From CAZCQG01 sp964500775 (GTDB lineage Bacteria; Campylobacterota; Campylobacteria; Campylobacterales; CAZCQG01), in NCBI GenBank assembly GCA_964500775.1, contig CAZCQG010000017.1, positions 1 to 43,324 on the forward strand: DNA of 43,324 nt, read 5' to 3'. The notes beneath the pieces are model-generated. The model made no database searches and was not told the DNA's origin. It saw only the letters and a program-made list of their open reading frames with translations. How positions within the stretch are numbered: position 1 is the stretch's first letter; each line of letters starts with the position of its first letter. Below are positions 1 to 8,081 of the stretch, piece after piece. The position numbers were made by a program, and so were the translations under genes.

Positions 1-139
1 CAAAGGTATAGCTCCCGGGCATCATAATGCCAAGCGTTTTTTTTGTGCCATCGGGAAATAGCACCGTGCGACTCGTGACCTTACCCTCAAAATAGATATT
101 CGCTTTTTTTACCACCGTTACGTTCTGAAATTCTTTCAT
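1..139 (-). CDS. ppnP: PpnP-like pyrimidine/purine nucleoside phosphorylase, 5' part only
   Basis: The reverse strand reads from an ATG at 139 for 46 codons and runs off the window edge. The visible product has the family N-terminus: a short lead, then KANIYFEGKVTSRTV, then a glycine-rich turn GIMMPGSYTF, as in the small cupin family once called YaiE/DUF1255. Members are about 95-105 residues, so roughly half is seen. The family cleaves nucleosides with phosphate to give a free base and ribose-1-phosphate in the cytosol. A GGGAG ribosome site lies 5 bases before the ATG, supporting this start. The assignment rests on a partial sequence. Confidence 0.8.
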   Translation of the reverse strand, partial: MKEFQNVTVVKKANIYFEGKVTSRTVLFPDGTKKTLGIMMPGSYTF

Positions 140-210
140 GTACTCCCTTTGTTTTTTAGCGTATTATATAACAAAAGAGAATTTTTCTCCATACTTTTTG
201 TTTATTACGG

Positions 211-219
211 TGCTATAAT
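211..219 (+). promoter_or_regulatory. Extended -10 promoter of the chemoreceptor gene
   Basis: TGC directly followed by TATAAT (214-219) forms an extended -10 element about 38 bases before the ATG. No good -35 hexamer lies at the usual distance, as is normal for extended -10 promoters. No flagellar sigma-28 site was seen, although chemoreceptor genes sometimes use one. Confidence 0.55.
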
Positions 220-257
220 GAACCTTATGTGAAATTAATATCAAAAGGAGGTGGGAG

Positions 258-1898
258 ATGACGTTTAAATTAAAATTGTATGGGGCTTTTGTGGTTCTCG
301 TCATTTTGTTACTAGGTTCGAGTTTTTTTGTCTCCGCAAATTTGAAAGGGATACAGAAAAATGTCACTTCTTTGGCGGATAATTCTTTTATGGGAATCAC
401 CTTTTTGCTAGAGGCTGATAGAGATGCGTATCAATCAAACATAGCGTTATATCGTTTGCTTGTCGAGTACGACGCTCTAGATGCGAACAAGAGAGAAGTT
501 CTTGTGAAAAAAGGGGTATTGGAGAATCTTGAGCAAGTAAAGCAACGTTATGAGAAATTTAAGGCTCGCTTGCAGCCGCTGTTCAGAGATGATATGCAAC
601 AAAAATTTAAAAAATTTGAGATAGCTTACGACGGGTTTGCAAAACAAACATCCGCAATGTTGGGGGCGATCGAGGGAGGCGAGACGGAAGAGTTGATTGT
701 GCGATATGAAAACGTGTACGCTCCCGTGTTTGAAGAGACGCGAGATATGATCGATCAGCTGACGAACGATACCTACGCGGTGCTTGATGCCGAAAAAACC
801 GATACGTTTTCGCTCATTGATGCTTCGATCCGAGCCTTTTTATTTGCTTCGGGTACAGGGGTTATTTTTGCTATCGTAGTCTCTTTGATTATCGGTAGAT
901 TGATTCAAAGGTCGGTTGGTACTCTTAATAGTAGGTTTGAGAATCTAGCGGGTCAAGATGCCGACTTGAGCATGCGGCTTACGATGAAAGGATTGGAGAA
1001 AGAATTTATTGAAATTACCCAAAATGCAAATAAGTTTATCGAAAAACTCCAAGTCATCATCCAAAGCGCAAAAGGGGTTTCTAGTGAAAATGCTGCTATT
1101 TCACACGAGCTTTCAAACACCGCTAAAGAAGTAGGCAAGACGGTGGAAAATCAATTGAGCAATGTATCAAGTACCGCATCAAAAGGGAATAAACTCAAAG
1201 AGGGCTTGGTCTCTTCGATCGATTTAGCAAAACATAGCAAAGAGGAGCTGTCCGGTACACAAAAACAAATATTTCAACTTAGTGGCGAGAGTCGGAATCT
1301 CAAAGATGTAATGCATCAGGCGATGGAGCGGGAACAGGCACTCAAAATCAAACTTGATGCCGTATCTAGCAACACGCAAGAGGTCAAACAGGTACTTGAT
1401 GTGATACGCGATATAGCCGACCAAACGAATCTATTGGCGCTCAATGCGGCTATCGAAGCGGCACGGGCCGGCGAGCACGGTAGAGGATTTGCGGTCGTGG
1501 CGGATGAGGTGCGTAAACTCGCCGAAAGGACGCAAAAAAGTCTTACCGATATTGATGCAACTATCAATACCGTGGTACAGTCAATCGTAGAAAGTAATGA
1601 AGAAATATCGCAAAACGCAGGACAAATAGAGCAGATAGCGGAGCTTTCAAATCGTTTGGAAGAATCGATGGATGCCATTTCACAGAGTGTTAGCGCTACG
1701 ATTCACGCAGTGGAACGTTCCGTCGGAGATTATTTTCGAGTGGCGCAAGAGATAGGCGAGATAGTGGGAGAAATTGAGGAGATAAATGATATTGCCTCCC
1801 GCAACGCAAAGTCTGTCGAAGAAATATCGGTTGCATCCGACCAACTTTTTAAAATGACCGAAAAACTTGATAGCGAGCTTATGAAGTTCAAATCATAG
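258..1898 (+). CDS. Methyl-accepting chemotaxis protein
   Basis: A 546-residue inner-membrane chemoreceptor that passes a periplasmic signal to CheA/CheW. Membrane segment 1 spans about residues 8-28. A roughly 165-residue helical periplasmic region follows, probably of the four-helix-bundle type and without a Cache fold. Membrane segment 2 is about 193-215, followed by HAMP and a long coiled coil. The signalling hairpin tip is intact near residues 390-425 (NLLALNAAIEAARAGEHGRG followed by FAVVADEVRKLAERT). No C-terminal CheR-docking pentapeptide is visible; the protein ends LMKFKS. A strong AAAGGAGG ribosome site precedes the ATG. Its 3' end overlaps the convergent heptosyltransferase gene by 6 bp. 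The ligand cannot be deduced. Confidence 0.93.
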   Translation: MTFKLKLYGAFVVLVILLLGSSFFVSANLKGIQKNVTSLADNSFMGITFLLEADRDAYQSNIALYRLLVEYDALDANKREVLVKKGVLENLEQVKQRYEKFKARLQPLFRDDMQQKFKKFEIAYDGFAKQTSAMLGAIEGGETEELIVRYENVYAPVFEETRDMIDQLTNDTYAVLDAEKTDTFSLIDASIRAFLFASGTGVIFAIVVSLIIGRLIQRSVGTLNSRFENLAGQDADLSMRLTMKGLEKEFIEITQNANKFIEKLQVIIQSAKGVSSENAAISHELSNTAKEVGKTVENQLSNVSSTASKGNKLKEGLVSSIDLAKHSKEELSGTQKQIFQLSGESRNLKDVMHQAMEREQALKIKLDAVSSNTQEVKQVLDVIRDIADQTNLLALNAAIEAARAGEHGRGFAVVADEVRKLAERTQKSLTDIDATINTVVQSIVESNEEISQNAGQIEQIAELSNRLEESMDAISQSVSATIHAVERSVGDYFRVAQEIGEIVGEIEEINDIASRNAKSVEEISVASDQLFKMTEKLDSELMKFKS

Positions 1899-2867
1899 TC
1901 TTTTTTCAAGCCTAGAGATAGCTTCTAGCACCTCGCTCGGAGCTATCTCCTCCATACATTTGTGGTGTTTGAGGGGGCAAGCTCTTTTTTTGCACGGTGC
2001 GCACTCTATGTCGTGTCGTACGATTTTATATGGTGTATCTCCGAATGGGTGGGTCTCGGTGTGATCGGTAGGACCGAATATCGCTACTAGCGGTATGCCA
2101 AGGGCTGAGGCGATGTGCATCGGACCGCTGTCGTTGGTCACAAATAAGGATGTTTGTGCGATAGCGTCGATGAGTTCGGAGATGTTTGTTTTCCCGCAAA
2201 GATTCTTCGCATCTACCCCTTCGTCTTTGAGGAGTGCTCCGATTTTATCGCAGATTCCTTGTTCGCTGCTTCCGCCGAAAATTACGATTTTATACTCGCT
2301 TGCGAGCGCTTTTGCGACTTTGGCGAATTTCTCCTCTCTCCACCGTTTTGCACTTCCGAATGCCGCACCCGGATTTATCCCTGCGATTTTTTCATTGCTT
2401 GTTTTGGCTTTGGCGACGATAAAAGGATTTTTTTTCGGGAGGGTCGTATTTGCGGCTATTTCTACGAGCTTATGGTAGCGCAATGCCTGATGGAGCGTTT
2501 TTTCTTTCGGAGGTGCGTCGGTTAATAAAAATGAACGCATCTCGCTAGCAAAGCCGATCCTTTTTGCCGAAGCGGTAAAGAATCCTAAAAGTGCGGAGAG
2601 AAAAGTGTTTTGGGTAGTGATAAAAATATCTTGCTTTTCTATTTTTTTCGCCAAAGCATACAAAGCAGGAATCCTGAAAAACGCTTTTTTAGAATCATCA
2701 TTTATTAGCGCGTTGATTCGCTCATCCCGCTCAAAAAGGCTCAACGCGGGATATGTACCTACTAACGTAATCTTTGCATTCGGAAAGAACTCTATAAGTG
2801 CTTCTAACGCGGGTGTAAACATCACGGCATCCCCTATCCAGTTGGGAATCCTAATAGCGATTTTCAT
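1893..2867 (-). CDS. waaF: ADP-heptose:LPS heptosyltransferase (WaaF-like)
   Basis: A GT9-family glycosyltransferase that adds heptose from ADP-heptose to the LPS inner core at the cytoplasmic face of the inner membrane. The N-terminus MKIAIRIPNWIGDAVM is the usual family opening. The nucleotide-sugar half carries NPGAAFGSAKRW, then FVTNDSGPMHIASALGIP and VAIFGPTDHTETHPFG, all close to WaaF. The 324-residue length is normal. An ATG 18 bases upstream is possible, but this start has an AGGAG site 7 bases before it and gives the standard N-terminus. The start lies inside the end of the upstream glycosyltransferase (17 bp overlap), so the two are probably co-translated. WaaC or WaaQ-type specificity cannot be excluded. 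Confidence 0.85.
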   Translation of the reverse strand: MKIAIRIPNWIGDAVMFTPALEALIEFFPNAKITLVGTYPALSLFERDERINALINDDSKKAFFRIPALYALAKKIEKQDIFITTQNTFLSALLGFFTASAKRIGFASEMRSFLLTDAPPKEKTLHQALRYHKLVEIAANTTLPKKNPFIVAKAKTSNEKIAGINPGAAFGSAKRWREEKFAKVAKALASEYKIVIFGGSSEQGICDKIGALLKDEGVDAKNLCGKTNISELIDAIAQTSLFVTNDSGPMHIASALGIPLVAIFGPTDHTETHPFGDTPYKIVRHDIECAPCKKRACPLKHHKCMEEIAPSEVLEAISRLEKRL

Positions 2868-3942
2868 ACACGCTCCTAATAACATCCAAGGTCTCTTGGA
2901 CGTTTTTTTCCACCGTGAGGGTTTTGGCTATCTCAAGGTTGCGTTTTTTCGCCGATTCTACCAGTGTTTTATCGTGCAAAAATGCACCTAGTCTTTGCGG
3001 CGTATCCAAGATTTGCGTCGCATCCAAAAGTTCGCTCACACCATTTTCTCTAGTGGTGAGAATCGCGTTTTGATACCCCATCGCCTCTAGCGTAGCATTT
3101 GAAAACGGATCATAGAGCGTGGGGAATAAAAATATATCGCTAAGCACATAAAAGCGCTCTACCTCTTTTTGCTCCCCCATAAAACGGACTTTAGATTCCA
3201 ATCCGAGCTGTTTGGCGTATCTTTTATACATCGCACTTTTCTTATCTCCGCCTACTATGAGAAAGATAAAATTCTCCTCTTTGTGGGGAGCGAGAAGTTC
3301 TAACGCCTCTTTCACCCCTTTGCGAAAAAAGCCGTTTCCGACGTAGAGAATCACCGTTTGATCGGAGATTCCGAGTTCTTGTTTGAGTGATTCGGTTTTG
3401 ATTCCCTCATGTATTTCGATGCCGTTGTGTACTACTGCGATAGTTTCCGGAGCGATGCCGTAGTAGTGTATGATCTCCCGTTTTATAGATTCCGAGTTGG
3501 CGATGATTTTTTTTGCATTGCGGAAAAGACGTTTTTCGAGATACAGATAGACATAATCTTTGAGCGTCAAATAGCTTAGAATCCTACGCCAAAAAGGGAG
3601 CTTTGAGCGTTTTTTTTGAATCCAAGAGGCATGCACCCCATCACCTGCGCGGTATATATCGGCACAGACAACTCGCTCTAACGAAAACAAAAAGAATCGC
3701 TCTTTTTGCTTGAGCTTGCATACGGCATTGCTGAAAAATAGCGGTTTCAAGAACGATGGAGCGAAACGAGGCAACGCTATTTTTATCGCATTTTCGTAGC
3801 CGCTTTTTGCGCTAAGTACTTTGTGCGGCGTACCTGTATCACGGAAATATCGCAAAATCCTAGTGAGATATTTCTCTGCGCCGCCGTAGTTTGAGTAGTT
3901 GAGTCGAGCGAGATATAGGGCATCTATTTTTTTTTCTTGCAT
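2851..3942 (-). CDS. Family 4 glycosyltransferase, probable LPS core assembly
   Basis: A GT-B glycosyltransferase of about 363 residues. The N-terminal acceptor half opens DALYLARLNYSNYGGAEKY, where the GGAE loop is typical of RfaG/WaaG-type enzymes. The C-terminal donor half has VILYVGNGFFRKGVKEAL and LFPTLYDPFSNATLEAMGYQ, the latter holding the conserved acidic residue pair (D..N.TLEAMG). It overlaps the WaaF-like gene by 17 bp in the same direction, which points to LPS core synthesis. The start is uncertain: an in-frame GTG lies 15 bases upstream (3957) and neither start has a convincing ribosome site. The sugar added is unknown. Confidence 0.8.
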   Translation of the reverse strand: MQEKKIDALYLARLNYSNYGGAEKYLTRILRYFRDTGTPHKVLSAKSGYENAIKIALPRFAPSFLKPLFFSNAVCKLKQKERFFLFSLERVVCADIYRAGDGVHASWIQKKRSKLPFWRRILSYLTLKDYVYLYLEKRLFRNAKKIIANSESIKREIIHYYGIAPETIAVVHNGIEIHEGIKTESLKQELGISDQTVILYVGNGFFRKGVKEALELLAPHKEENFIFLIVGGDKKSAMYKRYAKQLGLESKVRFMGEQKEVERFYVLSDIFLFPTLYDPFSNATLEAMGYQNAILTTRENGVSELLDATQILDTPQRLGAFLHDKTLVESAKKRNLEIAKTLTVEKNVQETLDVIRSVYENRY

Positions 3943-3977
3943 TCGCAATTTTAACACTTATCTGATAAAATGGATGT

Positions 3978-4391
3978 ATGTTAGTAACAAATAATTTGAC
4001 CCAAATCGGGGTGGAAACGGCACTTTTGGAGAGGATAACGCAAGAGCTTTGCGATAGAGACGTGGAGTTGGTCTTTGCGAGCAGTGATGAGGTACACGAC
4101 ATCAATCGTGAGTTTAGAGGAAAAGATGCGACCACCGACGTCCTTAGTTTTCCTTTGGAGGATGTGCCGCACGCCCCCTTGGGGACTATTTTGATAAATC
4201 TCGAACTAGCCCAAAAAAGTGCGCAAGAGTTTGCCCATACGCTAGAAGCGGAGGTCGGGATATTATTTATTCACGGTTTGCTCCATCTTTTGGGGTATGA
4301 TCATGAGAGCGATAGCGGCGAGCAAGCGAGTAAAGAAGAAGAGCTGCGCAGTAAATATGATCTGCCGAAAACGCTCATCGAACGAGCGTAA
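3978..4391 (+). CDS. ybeY: YbeY endoribonuclease / rRNA maturation factor
   Basis: A 137-residue metal-dependent RNase needed for 16S rRNA 3'-end processing and ribosome quality control. The zinc-binding signature HGLLHLLGYDHESD is complete, with ligands H99, H103 and H109. The conserved VLSFPL strand is at about residues 55-60. Length and N-terminus are normal. The start lies 35 bases from the divergent glycosyltransferase start and has no AGGAG-type site. A GATAAAAT element ends 7 bases before the ATG, so the message may be leaderless. A short gap of 9 bases leads to the next gene. Confidence 0.93.
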   Translation: MLVTNNLTQIGVETALLERITQELCDRDVELVFASSDEVHDINREFRGKDATTDVLSFPLEDVPHAPLGTILINLELAQKSAQEFAHTLEAEVGILFIHGLLHLLGYDHESDSGEQASKEEELRSKYDLPKTLIERA

Positions 4392-4400
4392 GGGGGGGGT

Positions 4401-4799
4401 ATGAGTGAAGATTTTTTGAGTATCGTTATCGTCTATGCTTTTTTGGAATACTTAGAATTTTCCAACCAAAGAGGCAATAGCCTCAAAGAGCTTTTGTATA
4501 CCAATTTTTTGATGTATCAAGATTCTGCTTTGCGTTACTTCGCGCTCCATTCGACCTTCTTTTTTCTTTTGTATCTTTCGGTGTCGAGCGGATTTGGAAA
4601 TATTTGGTTTATGAGTGCGTTATTGTTCAAAGGTTTTGATTTGGGATTGAAGCTCTATGTCATCGGAAAGATTCAGACCGAGGGCGAGAAAGCGGTGCAT
4701 TCGCTTATCGGAAAGAGCGATATGGCAACGACTACCCCGATGAAGCTAATAAGCTCGGCGATGTATATTTCGCTTGTGACGATTGGATTTTTGGAATAA
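4401..4799 (+). CDS. Small integral membrane protein of unknown function
   Basis: A 132-residue protein I cannot assign to a named family. Hydrophobic stretches lie at about residues 7-20, 45-78 and 110-130, with charged stretches between them (SNQRGNSLKEL and GKIQTEGEKAVHSLIGKSD), so it is probably a three- or four-helix inner-membrane protein. A run of eight G's precedes the ATG and supplies the ribosome site. It sits between ybeY and glgA with 9 and 12 base gaps, so it is likely co-transcribed with them. That placement does not by itself give a function. Confidence 0.75.
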   Translation: MSEDFLSIVIVYAFLEYLEFSNQRGNSLKELLYTNFLMYQDSALRYFALHSTFFFLLYLSVSSGFGNIWFMSALLFKGFDLGLKLYVIGKIQTEGEKAVHSLIGKSDMATTTPMKLISSAMYISLVTIGFLE

Positions 4800-4811
4800 A
4801 AAAGGATTGAT

Positions 4812-6293
4812 ATGGCTGATAGTTTGAAAGTGATGATTGCTGCATCGGAGGTGCTCCCTTTTGCGAAAACGGGCGGTCTGGCGGATGTAGCCGGAGTACT
4901 CCCTAAAGTGCTCAAAAAAATGGGACACGATGTGCGCGTGGTGATGCCGAGGTATTACGGCGTAGGTGTAGAGAAGTGGAATCTCAAGCTCCTCCCCGCT
5001 CCGCTTGGCGTGCCGATGGGCATCATCGGCGAGATGTGGTGTGGGGTGTATGAAGGGCGGTTGCCCGATTCCGACGTCCCTATTTATTTCATAGATCATG
5101 AGGGATTTTACGGGCGTGATTCTTTGTATAACGAAGAGGACGGGAGTGGATTTATGGATAATGATAACCGATTCGTGTTTCTCTCTCGCGCGGCTTTACA
5201 ACTCTGCAAGATGCTTGATTTTAAAGCCGACATAGTTCATGCAAATGACTGGCACACCGCCGCGATTCCCGTGATGCTCAATACTCTTTACAAACACGAT
5301 GAGCATTTAGGAAATGCCGCCAGTATCTTGACGATACACAATATGCAATACCAAGGCGAATACTACAGCGGACTTATGAACGTGCTAGATGTGGGTTGGG
5401 AGCATTTTAATTTTAAAGAGTTAGAGCGTTTTGATCAGGTGAATCTTTTAAAAGGGGGTATCACTCACGCTACTCTTTTTAATACCGTGAGTGAAGGGTA
5501 TGCGAGAGAGATGCAGACGAGTGAATACGGTTACGGACTAGAAGATACGGTGCGGGAGCGGAATTGGGCATTGCGCGGGATCATAAACGGATGTGATTAT
5601 GACGAGTGGAATCCAAGCACCGACAAATTTCTCGCAAAAAACTTCGACCTCGGCAAAATGAGCGGTAAAAAAGCGTGCAAAGAGGAGCTGCAAAAATATT
5701 TCAACCTCCCGATAAATCCCGATATTCCGCTTTTTGGGGTGGTGAGTAGGCTAGTCGATCAAAAAGGGACGGATGTCCTCGCCGAAGCGATATATAGGAT
5801 TCTAGAGTTGGATATTCAGTTTGTACTGCTCGGGAGCGGCGATCCTTGGTCGCACTTCTTTTTCGGTGGCATTATGAATGAATATCCGCAAAAGTTTGCT
5901 TGCAAGATAGGATATGACCACGCTCTTTCCCACAAGATAGAGGCGGGATGCGACTTTTTCGTGATGCCTTCGCGCTTTGAGCCGTGCGGTCTCAATCAGA
6001 TGTACTCATTGCGCTACGGTACGCTCCCGATAGTACGTGCCACGGGCGGGCTGGATGATACGGTGGAGAATTTCAACGAGTATGCACAAAAAGGGGATGG
6101 GTTTAAGTTTTACGCATTGGATGCGAATTCGCTTTTTAATACCGTAGGTTGGGCGACGTATACGTATTATAATAATAAAAAAGCGATAAGCGCTATGCAA
6201 AAAAGGGCGATGGAGAAGCGTTTTACTTGGGAGGAGAGTGCGAGAAAGTACGAAGAGATGTATAATGAAGCGTTAAAAATAAAAAGGGGGTAA
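4812..6293 (+). CDS. glgA: Glycogen synthase, ADP-glucose type
   Basis: A GT5 enzyme extending alpha-1,4-glucan from ADP-glucose in the cytosol. The N-terminal ADP-glucose loop is intact (FAKTGGLADVAGVLP, residues about 17-31). The catalytic half has HANDWHTAAIP near residue 140, and the C-terminal donor site FVMPSRFEPCGLNQMYSLRYG followed by TGGLDDTVEN. The length, 493 residues, is typical. No glgB, glgC or glgP lies in the window, so the rest of the pathway must be elsewhere. A ribosome site AAAGGA precedes the ATG. One base separates it from the next gene, which implies an operon. Confidence 0.95.
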   Translation: MADSLKVMIAASEVLPFAKTGGLADVAGVLPKVLKKMGHDVRVVMPRYYGVGVEKWNLKLLPAPLGVPMGIIGEMWCGVYEGRLPDSDVPIYFIDHEGFYGRDSLYNEEDGSGFMDNDNRFVFLSRAALQLCKMLDFKADIVHANDWHTAAIPVMLNTLYKHDEHLGNAASILTIHNMQYQGEYYSGLMNVLDVGWEHFNFKELERFDQVNLLKGGITHATLFNTVSEGYAREMQTSEYGYGLEDTVRERNWALRGIINGCDYDEWNPSTDKFLAKNFDLGKMSGKKACKEELQKYFNLPINPDIPLFGVVSRLVDQKGTDVLAEAIYRILELDIQFVLLGSGDPWSHFFFGGIMNEYPQKFACKIGYDHALSHKIEAGCDFFVMPSRFEPCGLNQMYSLRYGTLPIVRATGGLDDTVENFNEYAQKGDGFKFYALDANSLFNTVGWATYTYYNNKKAISAMQKRAMEKRFTWEESARKYEEMYNEALKIKRG

Positions 6294-6294
6294 C

Positions 6295-6570
6295 GTGCAA
6301 CGCATAATCGTAGGTTTGGCGAAATGGGAGTTGAGCGACGAAGAGGGATCGTGTGAAAATCTGATGTCGGTGCGTGAGATAGCCCTCTATTATGAGACTA
6401 TGGAAGGCGGTGAATACGTCAAGAAGAGTTACCCCGTGTTAGCGACGAGCGAGCATTATATTATCACCGATTCCTTTGCTATAAAAAGAGCGTCTTGGGC
6501 GGAGAATGGGGAGGGAGAGGTCGGATACCTCAATTTTTACGAGGTATTAGAGCTTTTAGAAAAACGATGA
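6295..6570 (+). CDS. Small acidic protein of unknown function
   Basis: A 91-residue protein starting with GTG one base after the glgA stop, with the AAAAAGGGGG run at the end of glgA as its ribosome site. I do not recognise the family. It is acidic, has no signal peptide or membrane segment, and looks like a small mixed alpha/beta domain (IIVGLAKWEL at the start, YLNFYEVLELLEKR at the end). Its stop codon overlaps the start of the HD-GYP gene as ATGA. The tight coupling to glgA and an HD-GYP protein suggests it is really expressed, but its job is unknown. Confidence 0.7.
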   Translation: MQRIIVGLAKWELSDEEGSCENLMSVREIALYYETMEGGEYVKKSYPVLATSEHYIITDSFAIKRASWAENGEGEVGYLNFYEVLELLEKR

Positions 6571-7523
6571 ATGAATTAGATTTTTTTAGCAGAGATTATA
6601 AGCCTATACCGGTATCTTCGCTATTAGAGGATAGTTGCCCGAGTTTTGACATTTATATCAAACTTAATGACAAGTTTGTTTTGTTTGTGACGAAAAATAG
6701 CATTATTAGCATCGCAACACTCGAAAAAATCGAAAAAAACGGGATAGAAGTACTCTATATCAATCGATACGATGAAGCGCTCTATGAAAAATACACCGCC
6801 GATCAAATGGACGCTTATAGCAAAGACAATCCGATAATCTTGGAAAAGAAATCAAAAATGCTCTACTCTTCCGCCTCAAACGTAATGAACCGCCTCTTTT
6901 CCGAGAACATCACCAAAGAGAGTATCGGGGATGCAAAACAGGCGGCAGAGGGTTTGCTGGAGCAAATCACATCCGATAAAAAAGCGTTTTTGAGCCTGAT
7001 GAAGGTCTCGTCGCACGACTACTACACCTATACCCACAGTATCAACGTCTGTATGTATGCCATCAGTCTCGGGCAGCAGCTAGGATTAAACAAAGAAGAG
7101 ATGCGCCTTTTGGCGGAAGGGGCGTTATTACACGACATAGGAAAGAGTGAGATAGATTCTTCTATCATCAACAAAAACGGAAAATTAGACGAAGCCGAAT
7201 TTGCAGCGATGAAGAATCACCCCGCTTTTGGCGCGGAGATATTGGAGCGAAACGGCGAGAAAAACGAAATCATCCGAGACATCGTTCGCCATCATCACGA
7301 AAAACTCGACGGCAAAGGGTATCCTGACGGAAAAGACGCATCGACCCTCGGGAAATTTGCCCAAATCGTAGCCATCGCCGACATCTTCGATGCTTTGACG
7401 ACGAGACGCTCGTACAAAGAACCTTTGAGTAGCTTTGAGGCGTTTAGCCTGATGCGTAGCAAGATGAAAGATGAGCTAAACGGAGAGATGCTTTTGCAGT
7501 TTATAAAGCGGTTTAAGGAGTAG
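6567..7523 (+). CDS. HD-GYP domain protein, probable cyclic-di-GMP phosphodiesterase
   Basis: A 318-residue cytosolic protein. Residues 1-130 form an N-terminal region resembling those seen ahead of HD-GYP domains (DUF3391-like, tentative). The HD-GYP domain follows with its metal and substrate motifs intact: YTHSINVCMYA, LLHDIGKSEI, then HHHEKLDGKGYPDG and AIADIFDALTTRRSYK. The family hydrolyses cyclic-di-GMP to pGpG or GMP. The reading frame is open 72 bases further upstream, but the ATG at 6567 overlaps the preceding stop as ATGA and gives a natural N-terminus. It sits last in the ybeY-glgA run. A tie between glycogen and cyclic-di-GMP is only an inference. Confidence 0.9.
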   Translation: MNELDFFSRDYKPIPVSSLLEDSCPSFDIYIKLNDKFVLFVTKNSIISIATLEKIEKNGIEVLYINRYDEALYEKYTADQMDAYSKDNPIILEKKSKMLYSSASNVMNRLFSENITKESIGDAKQAAEGLLEQITSDKKAFLSLMKVSSHDYYTYTHSINVCMYAISLGQQLGLNKEEMRLLAEGALLHDIGKSEIDSSIINKNGKLDEAEFAAMKNHPAFGAEILERNGEKNEIIRDIVRHHHEKLDGKGYPDGKDASTLGKFAQIVAIADIFDALTTRRSYKEPLSSFEAFSLMRSKMKDELNGEMLLQFIKRFKE

Positions 7524-7525
7524 CG

Positions 7526-7783
7526 TCAAAAAAGGGAAAGCTCTTCTTCGAAGCTCTCCTCCTCAATATGGATAAAGGCCCTCCCCATATAGTTGCTCCC
7601 TACGGTGATATTGGCGACTTTGTAGATAGGGGTAAAGCTCTCAAAGCTGTTTTGAAAATCAAACTTCAAAAGCTCATCGCGCAATGCGGAAGGACCAAGG
7701 GTAAACTCTAGCTCATAGAAGCTATTGATGTCGCTAAGACTGAATCTCGCAAGGAGTTCGGATTCTTCGAGTATCGCTACCAA
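7526..7783 (-). CDS. Hypothetical 85-residue protein downstream of gatC
   Basis: A small acidic reading frame that would start with TTG three bases after the gatC stop and end 2 bp from the convergent HD-GYP gene. I do not recognise it. The sequence (ARFSLSDINSFYELEFTLGP, then NYMGRAFIHIEEESFEEEL) reads like a real compact protein without membrane segments. No strong ribosome site is seen, only an AGAG about 9 bases ahead. It would be translationally coupled to gatC. The start is weakly supported. Confidence 0.55.
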   Translation of the reverse strand: MVAILEESELLARFSLSDINSFYELEFTLGPSALRDELLKFDFQNSFESFTPIYKVANITVGSNYMGRAFIHIEEESFEEELSLF

Positions 7784-7786
7784 AAA

Positions 7787-8068
7787 TTACTCTATGATCT
7801 TGGGGACGATAAAGAATCCGTCTTCGCTTTTCGGGGCATTTTTGAGTATGGTTTCGGATATTTCGCTGTTTCTACTCGCTACATCTTCGCGCATCGGCGT
7901 GCCGCCCTCTAGTGTGGAATAGGTCGCATCCACGTGTGATACGTCGAGTGAGTTTAGCACTTCGACAAATCCTACGATGTCGTTTAATTGCGCTTTGAGC
8001 GCCTCCTCTTTCTCTTTTGGTATCTCTAGGCTAGAGAGGGATTCCAATCTTTTTAAATCTATGCTCAA
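7787..8068 (-). CDS. gatC: Asp-tRNA(Asn)/Glu-tRNA(Gln) amidotransferase subunit C
   Basis: The 93-residue small subunit of GatCAB, which converts misacylated Glu-tRNA(Gln) or Asp-tRNA(Asn) to the correct amidated form. The family pattern is clear: LKRLESLSSLEIPKEK at the N-terminus, QLNDIVGFVEVLNSLDV in the middle helix, and the closing TILKNAPKSEDGFFIVPKII. The start is TTG with AAAGGA 8 bases upstream; no ATG or GTG fits. gatA and gatB are not in the window. It follows leuC by 13 bases on the same strand. Confidence 0.92.
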   Translation of the reverse strand: MSIDLKRLESLSSLEIPKEKEEALKAQLNDIVGFVEVLNSLDVSHVDATYSTLEGGTPMREDVASRNSEISETILKNAPKSEDGFFIVPKIIE

Positions 8069-8081
8069 AATAATTCCTTTA

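Noticed and set aside
164..400. A 78-codon reverse-strand frame over the chemoreceptor start
   Set aside because: It covers the promoter and ribosome site of the chemoreceptor gene and has no ribosome site of its own.
2095..2525. Two forward-strand frames inside the heptosyltransferase gene
   Set aside because: They are shadows of a gene with complete WaaF-type motifs on the other strand.
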